Shown here one piece after another: positions 1-5,651 of a stretch of DNA of 6,502 nt. Within the stretch, counting starts at the first letter, position 1. Every line of letters begins with the position of its first letter. A model generated the notes under the pieces. It did not search any database, was not told where the DNA came from, and saw only the letters and a list, made by a program, of their open reading frames with translations. Made by a program: the position numbers and the translations under genes. The DNA is from CAZPZR01 sp964591105 (GTDB taxonomy: Bacteria; Bacillota; Clostridia; Lachnospirales; Lachnospiraceae), in the NCBI GenBank assembly GCA_964591105.1, contig CAZPZR010000081.1, positions 1 to 6,502 of the forward strand, in the 5' to 3' direction.

Positions 1-1
1 T

Positions 2-64
2 TTCGCTATCCGTGAAGGTGGACGTACAGTAGGTTCAGGTGTTGTTAAAAACATCGTTGAATAA
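2..64 (+). CDS. tuf: Elongation factor Tu, C-terminal end (partial, 5' end outside window)
   Basis: The reading frame starting at base 2 gives FAIREGGRTVGSGVVKNIVE followed by a TAA stop. This matches the highly conserved end of bacterial EF-Tu (beta-barrel domain 3, the FAIREGGRTVG(A/S)GVV segment). EF-Tu is the cytoplasmic GTPase that delivers aminoacyl-tRNA to the ribosome. Only the last 20 residues are inside the window, so the GTPase domain and promoter cannot be judged. The identity rests on this short but very characteristic motif. The gene is closed by a strong terminator 36 bases downstream, so it should be transcriptionally insulated from what follows. Confidence 0.93.
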   Translation, partial: FAIREGGRTVGSGVVKNIVE

Positions 65-100
65 TCTTGATTGATATCATAGATTAGAATATGAACTTTA

Positions 101-131
101 CCCCAGAAACTTCGGTTTCTGGGGTTTTTTT
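101..131 (+). terminator. Rho-independent terminator of tuf
   Basis: A perfect 10-bp stem (CCCCAGAAAC at 101-110, GTTTCTGGGG at 115-124) closes a TTCG loop, giving the extra-stable C(UUCG)G tetraloop in RNA. It is followed immediately by a run of seven T (125-131). This is a classic intrinsic terminator placed just behind the EF-Tu stop codon. Confidence 0.97.
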
Positions 132-296
132 GTGGGAATGTGGATAAAGATTTCATAAAATAATGGCGAATGTTCGCAATACTTTACAGGGATTTCATAG
201 TAAACCTCGATTTTTTGATAATTTTATAGTAAAAGATGTTTTGGAAAATGTCAAAAATACATTCGATGAAATAATTTCCAGTGCGGTGGTTCTTAA
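132..296. other. Non-coding spacer, no convincing gene
   Basis: This stretch between the tuf terminator and the DUF1847 promoter is AT-rich. An open frame starts at 163, but it has no ribosome binding site, resembles nothing I recognise, and runs 62 bases into the next gene in another frame. The only structure I see is a short palindrome, GCGAA-TG-TTCGC (166-177), at the start of that frame. No tRNA or riboswitch fold was recognised. Confidence 0.5.
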
Positions 297-325
297 TGAC
301 GAGAGTACCGAAAGTATGTTAGAAT
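297..325 (+). promoter_or_regulatory. Putative extended -10 promoter for the DUF1847-lacI unit
   Basis: TAGAAT at 320-325 is preceded by TG at 317-318, giving an extended -10 (TGnTAGAAT). Seventeen bases upstream, at 297-302, is only a weak -35 match (TGACGA). An extended -10 can compensate for a poor -35. The predicted transcript start near 332 leaves a leader of about 30 bases with the ribosome binding site at 348-354. The position directly before the gene and after the tuf terminator supports it, but the -35 is poor, so confidence is moderate. Confidence 0.4.
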
Positions 326-346
326 ACATATTAAGAGTAGGTACTC
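303..346. repeat. Inverted repeats flanking and overlapping the putative DUF1847 promoter
   Basis: A perfect 7-bp inverted repeat, GAGTACC (303-309) and GGTACTC (340-346), brackets the candidate -10 box. Nested inside is a second dyad, TATGT (315-319) and ACATA (326-330), centred on the -10. If transcription starts near 332, the left arms are not transcribed, so these would act as DNA-level operator sites rather than as an RNA hairpin. The arms are short and chance is possible. Confidence 0.35.
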
Positions 347-347
347 G

Positions 348-354
348 AAAGGAG
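348..354 (+). promoter_or_regulatory. Ribosome binding site of the DUF1847 gene
   Basis: AAAGGAG lies 7 bases before the ATG at 362. It fixes the start of this gene and argues against the overlapping frame that begins at 163, which has no such site. Confidence 0.8.
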
Positions 355-361
355 AAGAGCA

Positions 362-1000
362 ATGGAAGAGAAGAGATTATCATGCGTAGATTGTGCAGTA
401 ACAAACTGCAACTTACAGGATAAGCAGTATCCAGACTTTTGTTTGACAACACATATGGATTCAGAAGTTTTGGATGAAGCAATGGAATTATATAAAGAAG
501 ATGAAAATCGTCGTTCTATGATTGCAGCAGGAGAGATTGAACACGATTATTATTGTCAGTTCACACGTATTGAAGAAATTATGGCTTATGCCAAAAAGAT
601 GGGAATGAAAAAGATTGGAATTGCTACCTGTGTAGGTCTGATTCAGGAAAGCCGTAAGCTTACATCAATTTTACGCTACAATGGATTTGAAGTGTATGGA
701 ATTGCATGTAAGGCAGGTGTACAGAAGAAAGTAGATGTTGGCATTCCAGAAAGATGCAATGAAATTGGGGAAAACATGTGTAATCCAATCTTGCAGGCAA
801 AGATTTTGAATGAAGCAAAAACGGAATTAAATATTGTAGTAGGACTTTGCGTAGGACATGACAGCTTGTTCTATAAATATTCCGATGCATTGGTTACAAC
901 AGCAGTTACAAAAGATCGCGTAACAGGACATAATCCAGTGGCTGCACTATATGGGGCAGATTTTTACTTTAAAAAGAGATTTTTCCCGGAGAAGAAATAA
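362..1000 (+). CDS. DUF1847 family cysteine-rich putative metal-binding protein
   Basis: The 212-residue product resembles the DUF1847 family (COG4887), annotated only as predicted metal-binding proteins; the biochemical role is unknown. The N-terminus carries a Cys cluster (C8, C11, C16 and C27, in a CxxCxxxxC-type arrangement) followed by C65, C90, C116, C132, C140 and C163, with nearby H61, H166 and H190. Many are likely metal or Fe-S ligands. A central segment around residues 80-118 (GMKKIGIATCVGL, then YGIACKAG) and 157-170 (NIVVGLCVGHDSLF) looks like alternating strands and loops bearing Cys. There is no signal peptide or membrane helix, so the protein should be cytosolic. The start is set by AAAGGAG at 348-354. 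The gene sits one base upstream of the LacI-type repressor gene, so the two are probably co-transcribed. Family assignment is fairly firm from recalled sequence features; function is not. Confidence 0.85.
   Translation: MEEKRLSCVDCAVTNCNLQDKQYPDFCLTTHMDSEVLDEAMELYKEDENRRSMIAAGEIEHDYYCQFTRIEEIMAYAKKMGMKKIGIATCVGLIQESRKLTSILRYNGFEVYGIACKAGVQKKVDVGIPERCNEIGENMCNPILQAKILNEAKTELNIVVGLCVGHDSLFYKYSDALVTTAVTKDRVTGHNPVAALYGADFYFKKRFFPEKK
988..994 (+). promoter_or_regulatory. Ribosome binding site of the lacI-type gene
   Basis: GGAGAAG, inside the last codons of the DUF1847 gene, has its GGAG core (988-991) 10 bases before the ATG at 1002. It supports that start over the upstream in-frame ATG at 951, which would add 17 residues ahead of a standard LacI N-terminus. 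Confidence 0.7.
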
Positions 1001-1001
1001 G

Positions 1002-1982
1002 ATGAATATTAATGAAATTGCAAAACTTGCAGGGGTTTCCAGAGCGACAGTGTCTCGATATCTGAACCAAGGTTATGTAAGTGAAGAGAAGAAGGCAATT
1101 ATAAAAAAAGTAATTGAAGAGACCGGATATCAGCCATCAACACAGGCGCAGACACTGCGAACGAAAAAAACAAGTTTGATAGGTGTGATTCTTCCGAAAA
1201 TAAATTCAGATACCATTAGTCGAGAAGTTGCCGGAATCAGTGATGTATTAACAAGTAAGGGATATCAGATGATCCTTGCCAATACAAATAATGATTTAGA
1301 CGAGGAGCTAAAATATCTGTCTTTGTTCCGAGAACGTCAAGTGGATGGTGTGATTTTCATTGCTACAATGTTTACGAAAAAGCATAAACAGATGCTGAAA
1401 GACTATAAAGTGCCAATCGTAATTTTAGGACAGCATCTGGAGGGGTATCCATGTATATTCCAAGATGATTACAAGGCAGCAATGATGGTTACAGAAAAGC
1501 TGACAGAGCATGGAACAAACTTTGCCTACATCGGCGTGACCGAGCGAGACGAGGCAGTAGGGCAGAAACGCCGGAAGGGATTCGAAGCTGCACTGCGCAA
1601 AAAGAAAATTGAACTGAAATCGGAGTGCCTGAAAGAAGGTAATTTTACTATGGATTCTGGCTATGAACGAGCAAAAGAACTTTTTCAGGAATATCCAGAG
1701 ATTGATTCTCTTGTGTGTGCAACAGATACCATGGCAATTGGTGCGATGACGCGAATCAAAGAACTAGGACTTCGCATTCCCGAAGATGTGCAAGTGGTCG
1801 GAATTGGAGATGGAACGCCAGGGAAAATCGTGGAACCAAAACTGACGACAGTACATTTTTTCTACAAGACCAGTGGAAAAGAAGCAGCAGAAATGCTGAC
1901 AGAATTTTTAGAGAAGGAAACATGCGTCTGTAAAGAAGTGAAAATGAGTTGTGAGTTGGTGGAACGAGCGTCTCATCGATAG
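1002..1982 (+). CDS. scrR: LacI-family transcriptional repressor, probable sucrose operon regulator
   Basis: This 326-residue protein has the usual LacI-family length and layout. An N-terminal helix-turn-helix (about residues 3-25, INEIAKLAGVSRATVSRYLN) is followed by a hinge helix (about 45-57, with the minor-groove Leu probably L52). The ligand-binding core resembles periplasmic sugar-binding proteins (about 58-326), with family signatures such as VDGVIF, ATDTMAIGAM (about 240-249) and the C-terminal VVGIGDG...PKLTTV block (about 265-284). Starting at 1002 places the helix-turn-helix at the very N-terminus, as in the family. It lies one base after the DUF1847 stop and directly upstream of the scrA-scrB genes, so I infer that it represses them and is released by a sucrose-derived ligand. 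The gene symbol rests on this context. It could instead respond to another fructoside. CcpA itself is unlikely, because the recognition region (SRATVSRYLNQGYVS) differs from CcpA. Confidence 0.85.
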   Translation: MNINEIAKLAGVSRATVSRYLNQGYVSEEKKAIIKKVIEETGYQPSTQAQTLRTKKTSLIGVILPKINSDTISREVAGISDVLTSKGYQMILANTNNDLDEELKYLSLFRERQVDGVIFIATMFTKKHKQMLKDYKVPIVILGQHLEGYPCIFQDDYKAAMMVTEKLTEHGTNFAYIGVTERDEAVGQKRRKGFEAALRKKKIELKSECLKEGNFTMDSGYERAKELFQEYPEIDSLVCATDTMAIGAMTRIKELGLRIPEDVQVVGIGDGTPGKIVEPKLTTVHFFYKTSGKEAAEMLTEFLEKETCVCKEVKMSCELVERASHR

Positions 1983-2023
1983 GATTTCGTACAATATATA
2001 CAAAATTGAGGATGAATATTTGG

Positions 2024-2062
2024 TACTTCTTGCGTCTTTACAAAAAAAGATTGCAAGAAGTA
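2024..2062. repeat. Large inverted repeat overlapping the upstream scrA promoter
   Basis: TACTTCTTGC (2024-2033) is perfectly complementary to GCAAGAAGTA (2053-2062). Inside, TCTTT (2035-2039) can pair with AAAGA (2046-2050), leaving a six-base loop. It begins 41 bases after the lacI stop and could form a hairpin in the lacI transcript, but no T-run follows on either strand, so it is a poor intrinsic terminator. The repeat encloses the -35 box and its right arm runs into the -10 of the promoter at 2037-2066, so it may instead be an operator for the adjacent repressor. Confidence 0.7.
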
Positions 2063-2066
2063 TAAT
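2037..2066 (+). promoter_or_regulatory. Strong sigma-A-type promoter P1 of the scrA-scrB operon
   Basis: TTTACA (2037-2042) and a perfect TATAAT (2061-2066) are separated by 18 bases. The predicted start near 2073 gives a leader of about 170 bases before scrA. No gene other than scrA lies downstream on this strand, so it most likely drives that operon. It is overlapped by the inverted repeat at 2024-2062 and followed by a cre-like operator at 2078-2092, so repression here is plausible. Confidence 0.75.
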
Positions 2067-2077
2067 ATTATCGATAT

Positions 2078-2092
2078 ATGAGAACGATTCCA
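2078..2092 (+). promoter_or_regulatory. cre-like operator just downstream of P1
   Basis: ATGAGAACGATTCCA fits the cre form WTGNAANCGNWWNCA with one mismatch (G for A at 2082) and has the central CG typical of LacI-family operators. It lies at about +5 to +19 relative to the predicted P1 start, a good position for blocking transcription. It could bind CcpA or the neighbouring LacI-type protein. Confidence 0.45.
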
Positions 2093-2120
2093 CAAATAAA
2101 ACACATGTGAATCATAATAA

Positions 2121-2136
2121 CGCTTGAAAATAAGCG
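2121..2136. promoter_or_regulatory. Short palindrome, candidate operator
   Basis: CGCTT (2121-2125) and AAGCG (2132-2136) form a 5-bp dyad around GAAAAT. It sits between the two cre-type sites in the scrA leader. It lacks the central CG of most LacI-family operators and is short, so a regulatory role is only a suggestion. Confidence 0.25.
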
Positions 2137-2144
2137 AAATACAA

Positions 2145-2159
2145 ATGAAAACGATAACA
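2145..2159 (+). promoter_or_regulatory. Perfect cre site (CcpA binding, catabolite repression)
   Basis: ATGAAAACGATAACA matches WTGNAANCGNWWNCA, the catabolite responsive element of Firmicutes, at every specified position. It lies within the P1 leader and ends 3 bases before the -35 of P2, so CcpA bound here could block elongation from P1 and influence P2. Such a site before a sucrose PTS operon is what carbon catabolite control by CcpA and HPr(Ser-P) predicts. Confidence 0.8.
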
Positions 2160-2162
2160 GAA

Positions 2163-2190
2163 TTGAAAAGATTCTGAGAGTATGTATAAT
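2163..2190 (+). promoter_or_regulatory. Second promoter P2 of the scrA-scrB operon
   Basis: TTGAAA (2163-2168) and a perfect TATAAT (2185-2190) are 16 bases apart. The predicted start near 2197 leaves a leader of about 47 bases. The -10 sits in the middle of a small dyad, GTATG (2180-2184) and CATAC (2191-2195). The closest promoter to scrA, it may be its main one. Confidence 0.6.
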
Positions 2191-2229
2191 CATACGTAAG
2201 AGATGGAATGGTTCAAAGGGATGATAAGA

Positions 2230-2240
2230 AAGGAAGAGGA
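2230..2240 (+). promoter_or_regulatory. Ribosome binding site of scrA
   Basis: AAGGAAGAGGA offers two overlapping Shine-Dalgarno cores, 9 and 3 bases before the ATG at 2244. It selects this ATG over the in-frame ATG at 2208, which would prepend 12 residues not expected at the start of an EIIB domain. Confidence 0.75.
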
Positions 2241-2243
2241 ACG

Positions 2244-4136
2244 ATGGACTACAGAAGAGTCGCACAGGAAATTTATGAACATATTGGTAAAAAAGAGAAT
2301 CTAATCTCTGCGGCGCACTGCGCAACAAGAATTCGACTTGTAATTGCAGACAATGCGAAGGCTGACAAAGAATACGTGGAAAATATTGAAGGTGTAAAAG
2401 GTGTATTTTTCGCGCAGGGGCAGATGCAGATTATCCTTGGAACGGGTGTTGTGAATAAGGTATATGATGAATTTATTCAGATTGCAGGTGTCACAGAGAG
2501 CAGTAAGGAAGAAGCGAAACAAGCGGCAGCTTCCAAAACAAATCCATTACAGAGACTGATCAAGACACTGGGCGATATTTTTGTACCAATCATTCCGGCA
2601 ATTGTTGCCAGCGGTTTTTTGATGGGTATTATGGAAGCTCTGAATTTCATGGTAAACAATGGGTTTATTCAGATTGATACAAGCGGATCCATTTACGCAT
2701 TCGCACAATTATTCAGCAATACAGCATATACGTTCTTGCCAATTTTGATTGCCTATAGCGCAGCAAAAGTATTTGGTGGTAATCCATATCTTGGAGCAGT
2801 AATCGGTATGATCATGATTCATCCAAACTTGCAGAATGCATGGACAGTTGCGACAGAAGGTGTACAGGCGACACAGAAGGTGTGGTTTGGGCTCTATTCC
2901 ATCGATATGGTAGGCTATCAGGGACACGTAATTCCGGTAATTATTGCAGTATGGGTAATGGCACAGATTGAGAAAAAATTACATAAGATTGTGCCAGCGA
3001 TGTTTGACTTGTTTGTGACACCACTTGTCAGTGTATTTGTAACAGGCTATCTGACTTTATCTATCATTGGACCAGTATTTGTAACGATTGAAAATGCAGT
3101 ACTTGATGGAGTACAGTGGTTGATTGCATTACCATTCGGTGTGGGAAGTTTCGTGATGGGTGCGTTCTATGCGCCAACAGTTGTTGCAGGAATTCATCAC
3201 ATGTATACCATCATCGATTTAGGACAGATTGCAAAGTTTGGAATGACTTATTGGCTCCCACTTGCATCTGCAGCAAATGTCGCTCAGGGCGGTGCTGCAT
3301 TGGCAGTTGGATTAAAGACAAAAAATCCGAAAATCAAATCTATGGCAGTACCATCTGCGCTTAGTGCATGTATGGGAATTACAGAACCAGCAATTTTCGG
3401 TGTAAATATTCGTTTTGGTAAACCATTTGTGATGGCTTGTCTCGGTGGTGCGTGCGGAGCATTGTTTGCATCTGTAACGGGACTTGGAGCAACAGGAACT
3501 GGCGTAACTGGAATTTTCGGAATTTTGCTGTGCCTGAACCATCCAATTACTTACGTTTTGATGTTTGCAATTGCATTTGGCGTAGCATTTGCATTGACCT
3601 GGTTATTCGGATATAAAGAAGAAATTTGTGCAGAGCAGAAGCCAGAAGAACTTTCAAAAGAAACTTTAGAAAATATCGAAAAAAACGAACAGAGTTTATA
3701 TAGTCCACTTTCTGGAACAGCGATTGCATTATCGGAAGTGAACGATGAGACATTTGCCTCAGAAGTACTTGGAAAAGGAATCGCAATTGTACCTGAGAAC
3801 GGTGAAGTGAAAGCACCATGTGATGCTACGGTATCTATGGTGTATGATACAAAACATGCTATTGGGCTGGAAACAGCCTGGGGTGCAGAGCTTTTGATCC
3901 ATGTGGGAATCAATACGGTGGAATTGCAGGGAAAATATTATGAAGCGCATGTAAGCGATGGACAGCAGGTGAAGAAGGGACAGACATTGTTGACATTTGA
4001 TTTGGAAAAAATTGCTGCATGCGGTTATGATCTTACAACTCCAGTAATTGTGACAAATTCCGATGATTTTGGGAAAATTATCGAGAAGAATTTAGGAACT
4101 GTGGATAACGATAAGATCGTGCTGGAGGCTGAGTAA
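2244..4136 (+). CDS. scrA: PTS sucrose-specific EIIBCA component
   Basis: This 630-residue membrane protein imports sucrose and phosphorylates it to sucrose-6-phosphate, with phosphate coming from PEP through EI and HPr. The N-terminal EIIB domain (about 1-85) has the phosphocysteine motif SAAHCATRIRLV (C26). The EIIC membrane domain spans about 105-457, with many hydrophobic helices and the family motif GITEPAIFG (378-386, containing E381). A charged linker rich in Glu and Lys (about 458-482) leads to a glucose-type EIIA domain (about 485-630) with both active-site histidines, H538 (TKHAIGL) and H553 (LLIHVGINTVE). The domain order and length match complete one-chain sucrose/trehalose-type EIIBCA proteins; Bacillus SacP by contrast lacks EIIA. 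Sucrose rather than trehalose is inferred from the overlapping sucrose hydrolase gene. No frameshift or lost catalytic residue is seen. Control probably involves the upstream LacI-type protein and the cre site. Confidence 0.92.
   Translation: MDYRRVAQEIYEHIGKKENLISAAHCATRIRLVIADNAKADKEYVENIEGVKGVFFAQGQMQIILGTGVVNKVYDEFIQIAGVTESSKEEAKQAAASKTNPLQRLIKTLGDIFVPIIPAIVASGFLMGIMEALNFMVNNGFIQIDTSGSIYAFAQLFSNTAYTFLPILIAYSAAKVFGGNPYLGAVIGMIMIHPNLQNAWTVATEGVQATQKVWFGLYSIDMVGYQGHVIPVIIAVWVMAQIEKKLHKIVPAMFDLFVTPLVSVFVTGYLTLSIIGPVFVTIENAVLDGVQWLIALPFGVGSFVMGAFYAPTVVAGIHHMYTIIDLGQIAKFGMTYWLPLASAANVAQGGAALAVGLKTKNPKIKSMAVPSALSACMGITEPAIFGVNIRFGKPFVMACLGGACGALFASVTGLGATGTGVTGIFGILLCLNHPITYVLMFAIAFGVAFALTWLFGYKEEICAEQKPEELSKETLENIEKNEQSLYSPLSGTAIALSEVNDETFASEVLGKGIAIVPENGEVKAPCDATVSMVYDTKHAIGLETAWGAELLIHVGINTVELQGKYYEAHVSDGQQVKKGQTLLTFDLEKIAACGYDLTTPVIVTNSDDFGKIIEKNLGTVDNDKIVLEAE
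4124..4128 (+). promoter_or_regulatory. Ribosome binding site of scrB inside scrA
   Basis: GGAGG lies 7 bases before the ATG at 4136, within the last codons of scrA. Stop and start overlap as TAATG, so translation of the two genes is likely coupled. Confidence 0.85.
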
Positions 4137-5563
4137 TGAATGCATTAACAAAGGTATTCGCGAAGCAAGTTGCACAGGAAGAACGTGGGTTTTTGAAGAA
4201 AATAGAAGAACAGAAGCAGCGATTGACACACCATTTGATGCCACCAATCGGATGGTTAAATGATCCAAATGGCTTGTGTTACTTTCAAGGAAAATATCAC
4301 GTGTTCTTCCAGTACTCTCCATTTGAGGCAAATGGAGGATTGAAATTCTGGGGACACTATTCCAGCTACGATTTGTTGGAATGGGAGTATGAGGGAATTG
4401 CCCTCTATCCAGATACAATCTATGACTGCCACGGCGTATATTCTGGTTCGGCCATTGAAAAGGATGGCAATATGCATCTGTTTTTTACAGGAAATGTGAA
4501 ACTAGATGGAGAATATGATTATATTAATGATGGAAGAGAGTCCAGTACGCTTCATGCAGTCAGTGAAGATGGAATTCATTTTGAAACAAAGGAAGTTGCG
4601 ATTCATTGTGCAGAATATCCGGAAGAATATACTTGCCATATTCGTGATCCAAAAGTTTGGAAAGAAGAAAATTGCTACAAAATGATTCTCGGAGGAAGGA
4701 AAAAGAACAATCAGGGGACCGTGTTGATTTACTGTTCCGAGGATATGGAAAACTGGGAATACGAAAGAGAACTGACAACAAAACAGCCATTTGGATATAT
4801 GTGGGAGTGTCCGGATTTATTTGAACTATCTGGACAGAAGATTTTGTCTGTATCTCCACAAGGCTTGGAAAGAAAAACTTGGAAATTCCAAAATGTGTAT
4901 CAGTCTGGATATTTTCCACTTCAGGATGAAAATCCACAAGAAGAACAGTTTCGTGAGTGGGATATGGGATTTGATTTCTACGCACCACAGACATTTGAAG
5001 ACGAAAGCGGAAGAAGAATTCTAATCGGTTGGATGGGAATGCCAGATGCAGACGAGGAATATTGCAATCCGACTGCGGAAACGGAAGGGTGGCAGCACTG
5101 CCTTACAGTGCCACGAGAACTTACATGGAAAAATGGACAGATTTATCAATATCCGGTTAAAGAATTGGAAGGGCTTCGCAAGGATGCGAGACTCTTTGAT
5201 TCGGAACAGCCAGAAATGGAATTGGAAGCTCCTTATGATATGGAATTAGATGTGTCCGGAGATTCTGTGAGTGTGAAATTAGGAAAAAATTTGCATTTGA
5301 GTTGTCACAAAAATCAGGTGAGTGTAAAGCTTTCCAAAGACGCAGGAGCAGGGCGTGATGTGAGAAATACAGTTCTTCCAAGTGGAACGCTGAAAAACTT
5401 GCGCATTCTTGTAGATACGACAGCAGTAGAAATTTACCTGAATGATGGTGAGGTTGTATTTTCCACCAGATATTATCCGGAAAGTGAAAAGCAGCTAGTT
5501 AGTGTGGATGCAGAGAAAGTTTCTGGACGAGTTTATCAAATGAATGGTTATAAGATAAGATAA
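4136..5563 (+). CDS. scrB: Sucrose-6-phosphate hydrolase (GH32 beta-fructofuranosidase)
   Basis: This 475-residue enzyme should hydrolyse intracellular sucrose-6-phosphate to glucose-6-phosphate and fructose. All three GH32 catalytic motifs are visible: WLNDPNG (40-46, nucleophile D43), RDP (170-172, transition-state stabiliser D171) and the EC motif in MWECPDLF (E224, acid/base). These lie in the five-bladed propeller (about 33-345), followed by a C-terminal beta-sandwich (about 350-475). Other family blocks include FWGHYSSYDLLEWE (71-84). There is no signal peptide, in keeping with an intracellular enzyme fed by a PTS. Length is normal for ScrB/SacA. The gene overlaps scrA by one base, so the pair forms one operon. 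A levanase or inulinase reading is less likely, given the lack of export signal and the PTS partner. No terminator is evident behind it. Confidence 0.93.
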   Translation: MNALTKVFAKQVAQEERGFLKKIEEQKQRLTHHLMPPIGWLNDPNGLCYFQGKYHVFFQYSPFEANGGLKFWGHYSSYDLLEWEYEGIALYPDTIYDCHGVYSGSAIEKDGNMHLFFTGNVKLDGEYDYINDGRESSTLHAVSEDGIHFETKEVAIHCAEYPEEYTCHIRDPKVWKEENCYKMILGGRKKNNQGTVLIYCSEDMENWEYERELTTKQPFGYMWECPDLFELSGQKILSVSPQGLERKTWKFQNVYQSGYFPLQDENPQEEQFREWDMGFDFYAPQTFEDESGRRILIGWMGMPDADEEYCNPTAETEGWQHCLTVPRELTWKNGQIYQYPVKELEGLRKDARLFDSEQPEMELEAPYDMELDVSGDSVSVKLGKNLHLSCHKNQVSVKLSKDAGAGRDVRNTVLPSGTLKNLRILVDTTAVEIYLNDGEVVFSTRYYPESEKQLVSVDAEKVSGRVYQMNGYKIR

Positions 5564-5571
5564 TTGTTCGG

Positions 5572-5600
5572 CTGTTTTTCTGGAAAATATGTGATAATAT
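5572..5600 (+). promoter_or_regulatory. Possible promoter for the B3/B4 domain gene
   Basis: TAATAT (5595-5600) lies 17 bases after CTGTTT (5572-5577), a weak -35. A shifted reading gives GATAAT (5593-5598) preceded by TGT as an extended -10. The gap between scrB and the next gene is 88 bases with no visible terminator, so the downstream gene may have its own promoter, read-through from scrB, or both. Confidence 0.35.
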
Positions 5601-5638
5601 AAGTATTAACATATGAATCTGACGATTTTTCGGGTAGC

Positions 5639-5644
5639 AGGAGG
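5639..5644 (+). promoter_or_regulatory. Ribosome binding site of the B3/B4 gene
   Basis: A perfect AGGAGG stands 7 bases before the ATG at 5652. It decides the start in favour of 5652 over the in-frame ATG at 5613, since it lies between the two and the earlier ATG has no such site. Confidence 0.9.
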
Positions 5645-5651
5645 AAGAAAA

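Noticed and set aside
166..177. Palindrome GCGAA-TG-TTCGC, considered as a LexA-type (SOS) box
   Set aside because: The Gram-positive LexA box needs GAAC-N4-GTTC spacing. Here the half-sites are only two bases apart, and there is no SOS-type gene downstream.
163..423. An 86-codon open frame on the + strand upstream of the DUF1847 gene
   Set aside because: It has no ribosome binding site, no recognisable family, contains the promoter and ribosome binding site of the next gene, and overlaps that gene in another frame.
951..1001. In-frame upstream ATG that would extend the LacI-type protein by 17 residues
   Set aside because: The extension overlaps the DUF1847 coding end, lacks a suitable ribosome binding site, and would displace the helix-turn-helix from the N-terminus. 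The ATG at 1002 fits the family.
2208..2243. In-frame upstream ATG extending scrA by 12 residues
   Set aside because: The strong ribosome binding site at 2230-2240 lies inside this extension, and the EIIB domain normally begins at the MDYRRVAQEIYEHIG segment.
2073..2243. Leader of the sucrose operon considered for a SacY/LicT-type antiterminator (RAT) and terminator switch
   Set aside because: No intrinsic terminator hairpin with a T-run is present in the leader, and an adjacent LacI-type gene already explains sugar control.
4560..4994. A 144-codon open frame on the - strand inside scrB
   Set aside because: It lies fully opposite a well-supported GH32 gene containing catalytic motifs and shows no family resemblance, so it is a shadow frame.
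5564..5600. Possible terminator behind scrB around the GTTTTTC stretch
   Set aside because: No stem of useful length precedes the short T-run, so an intrinsic terminator is not supported.
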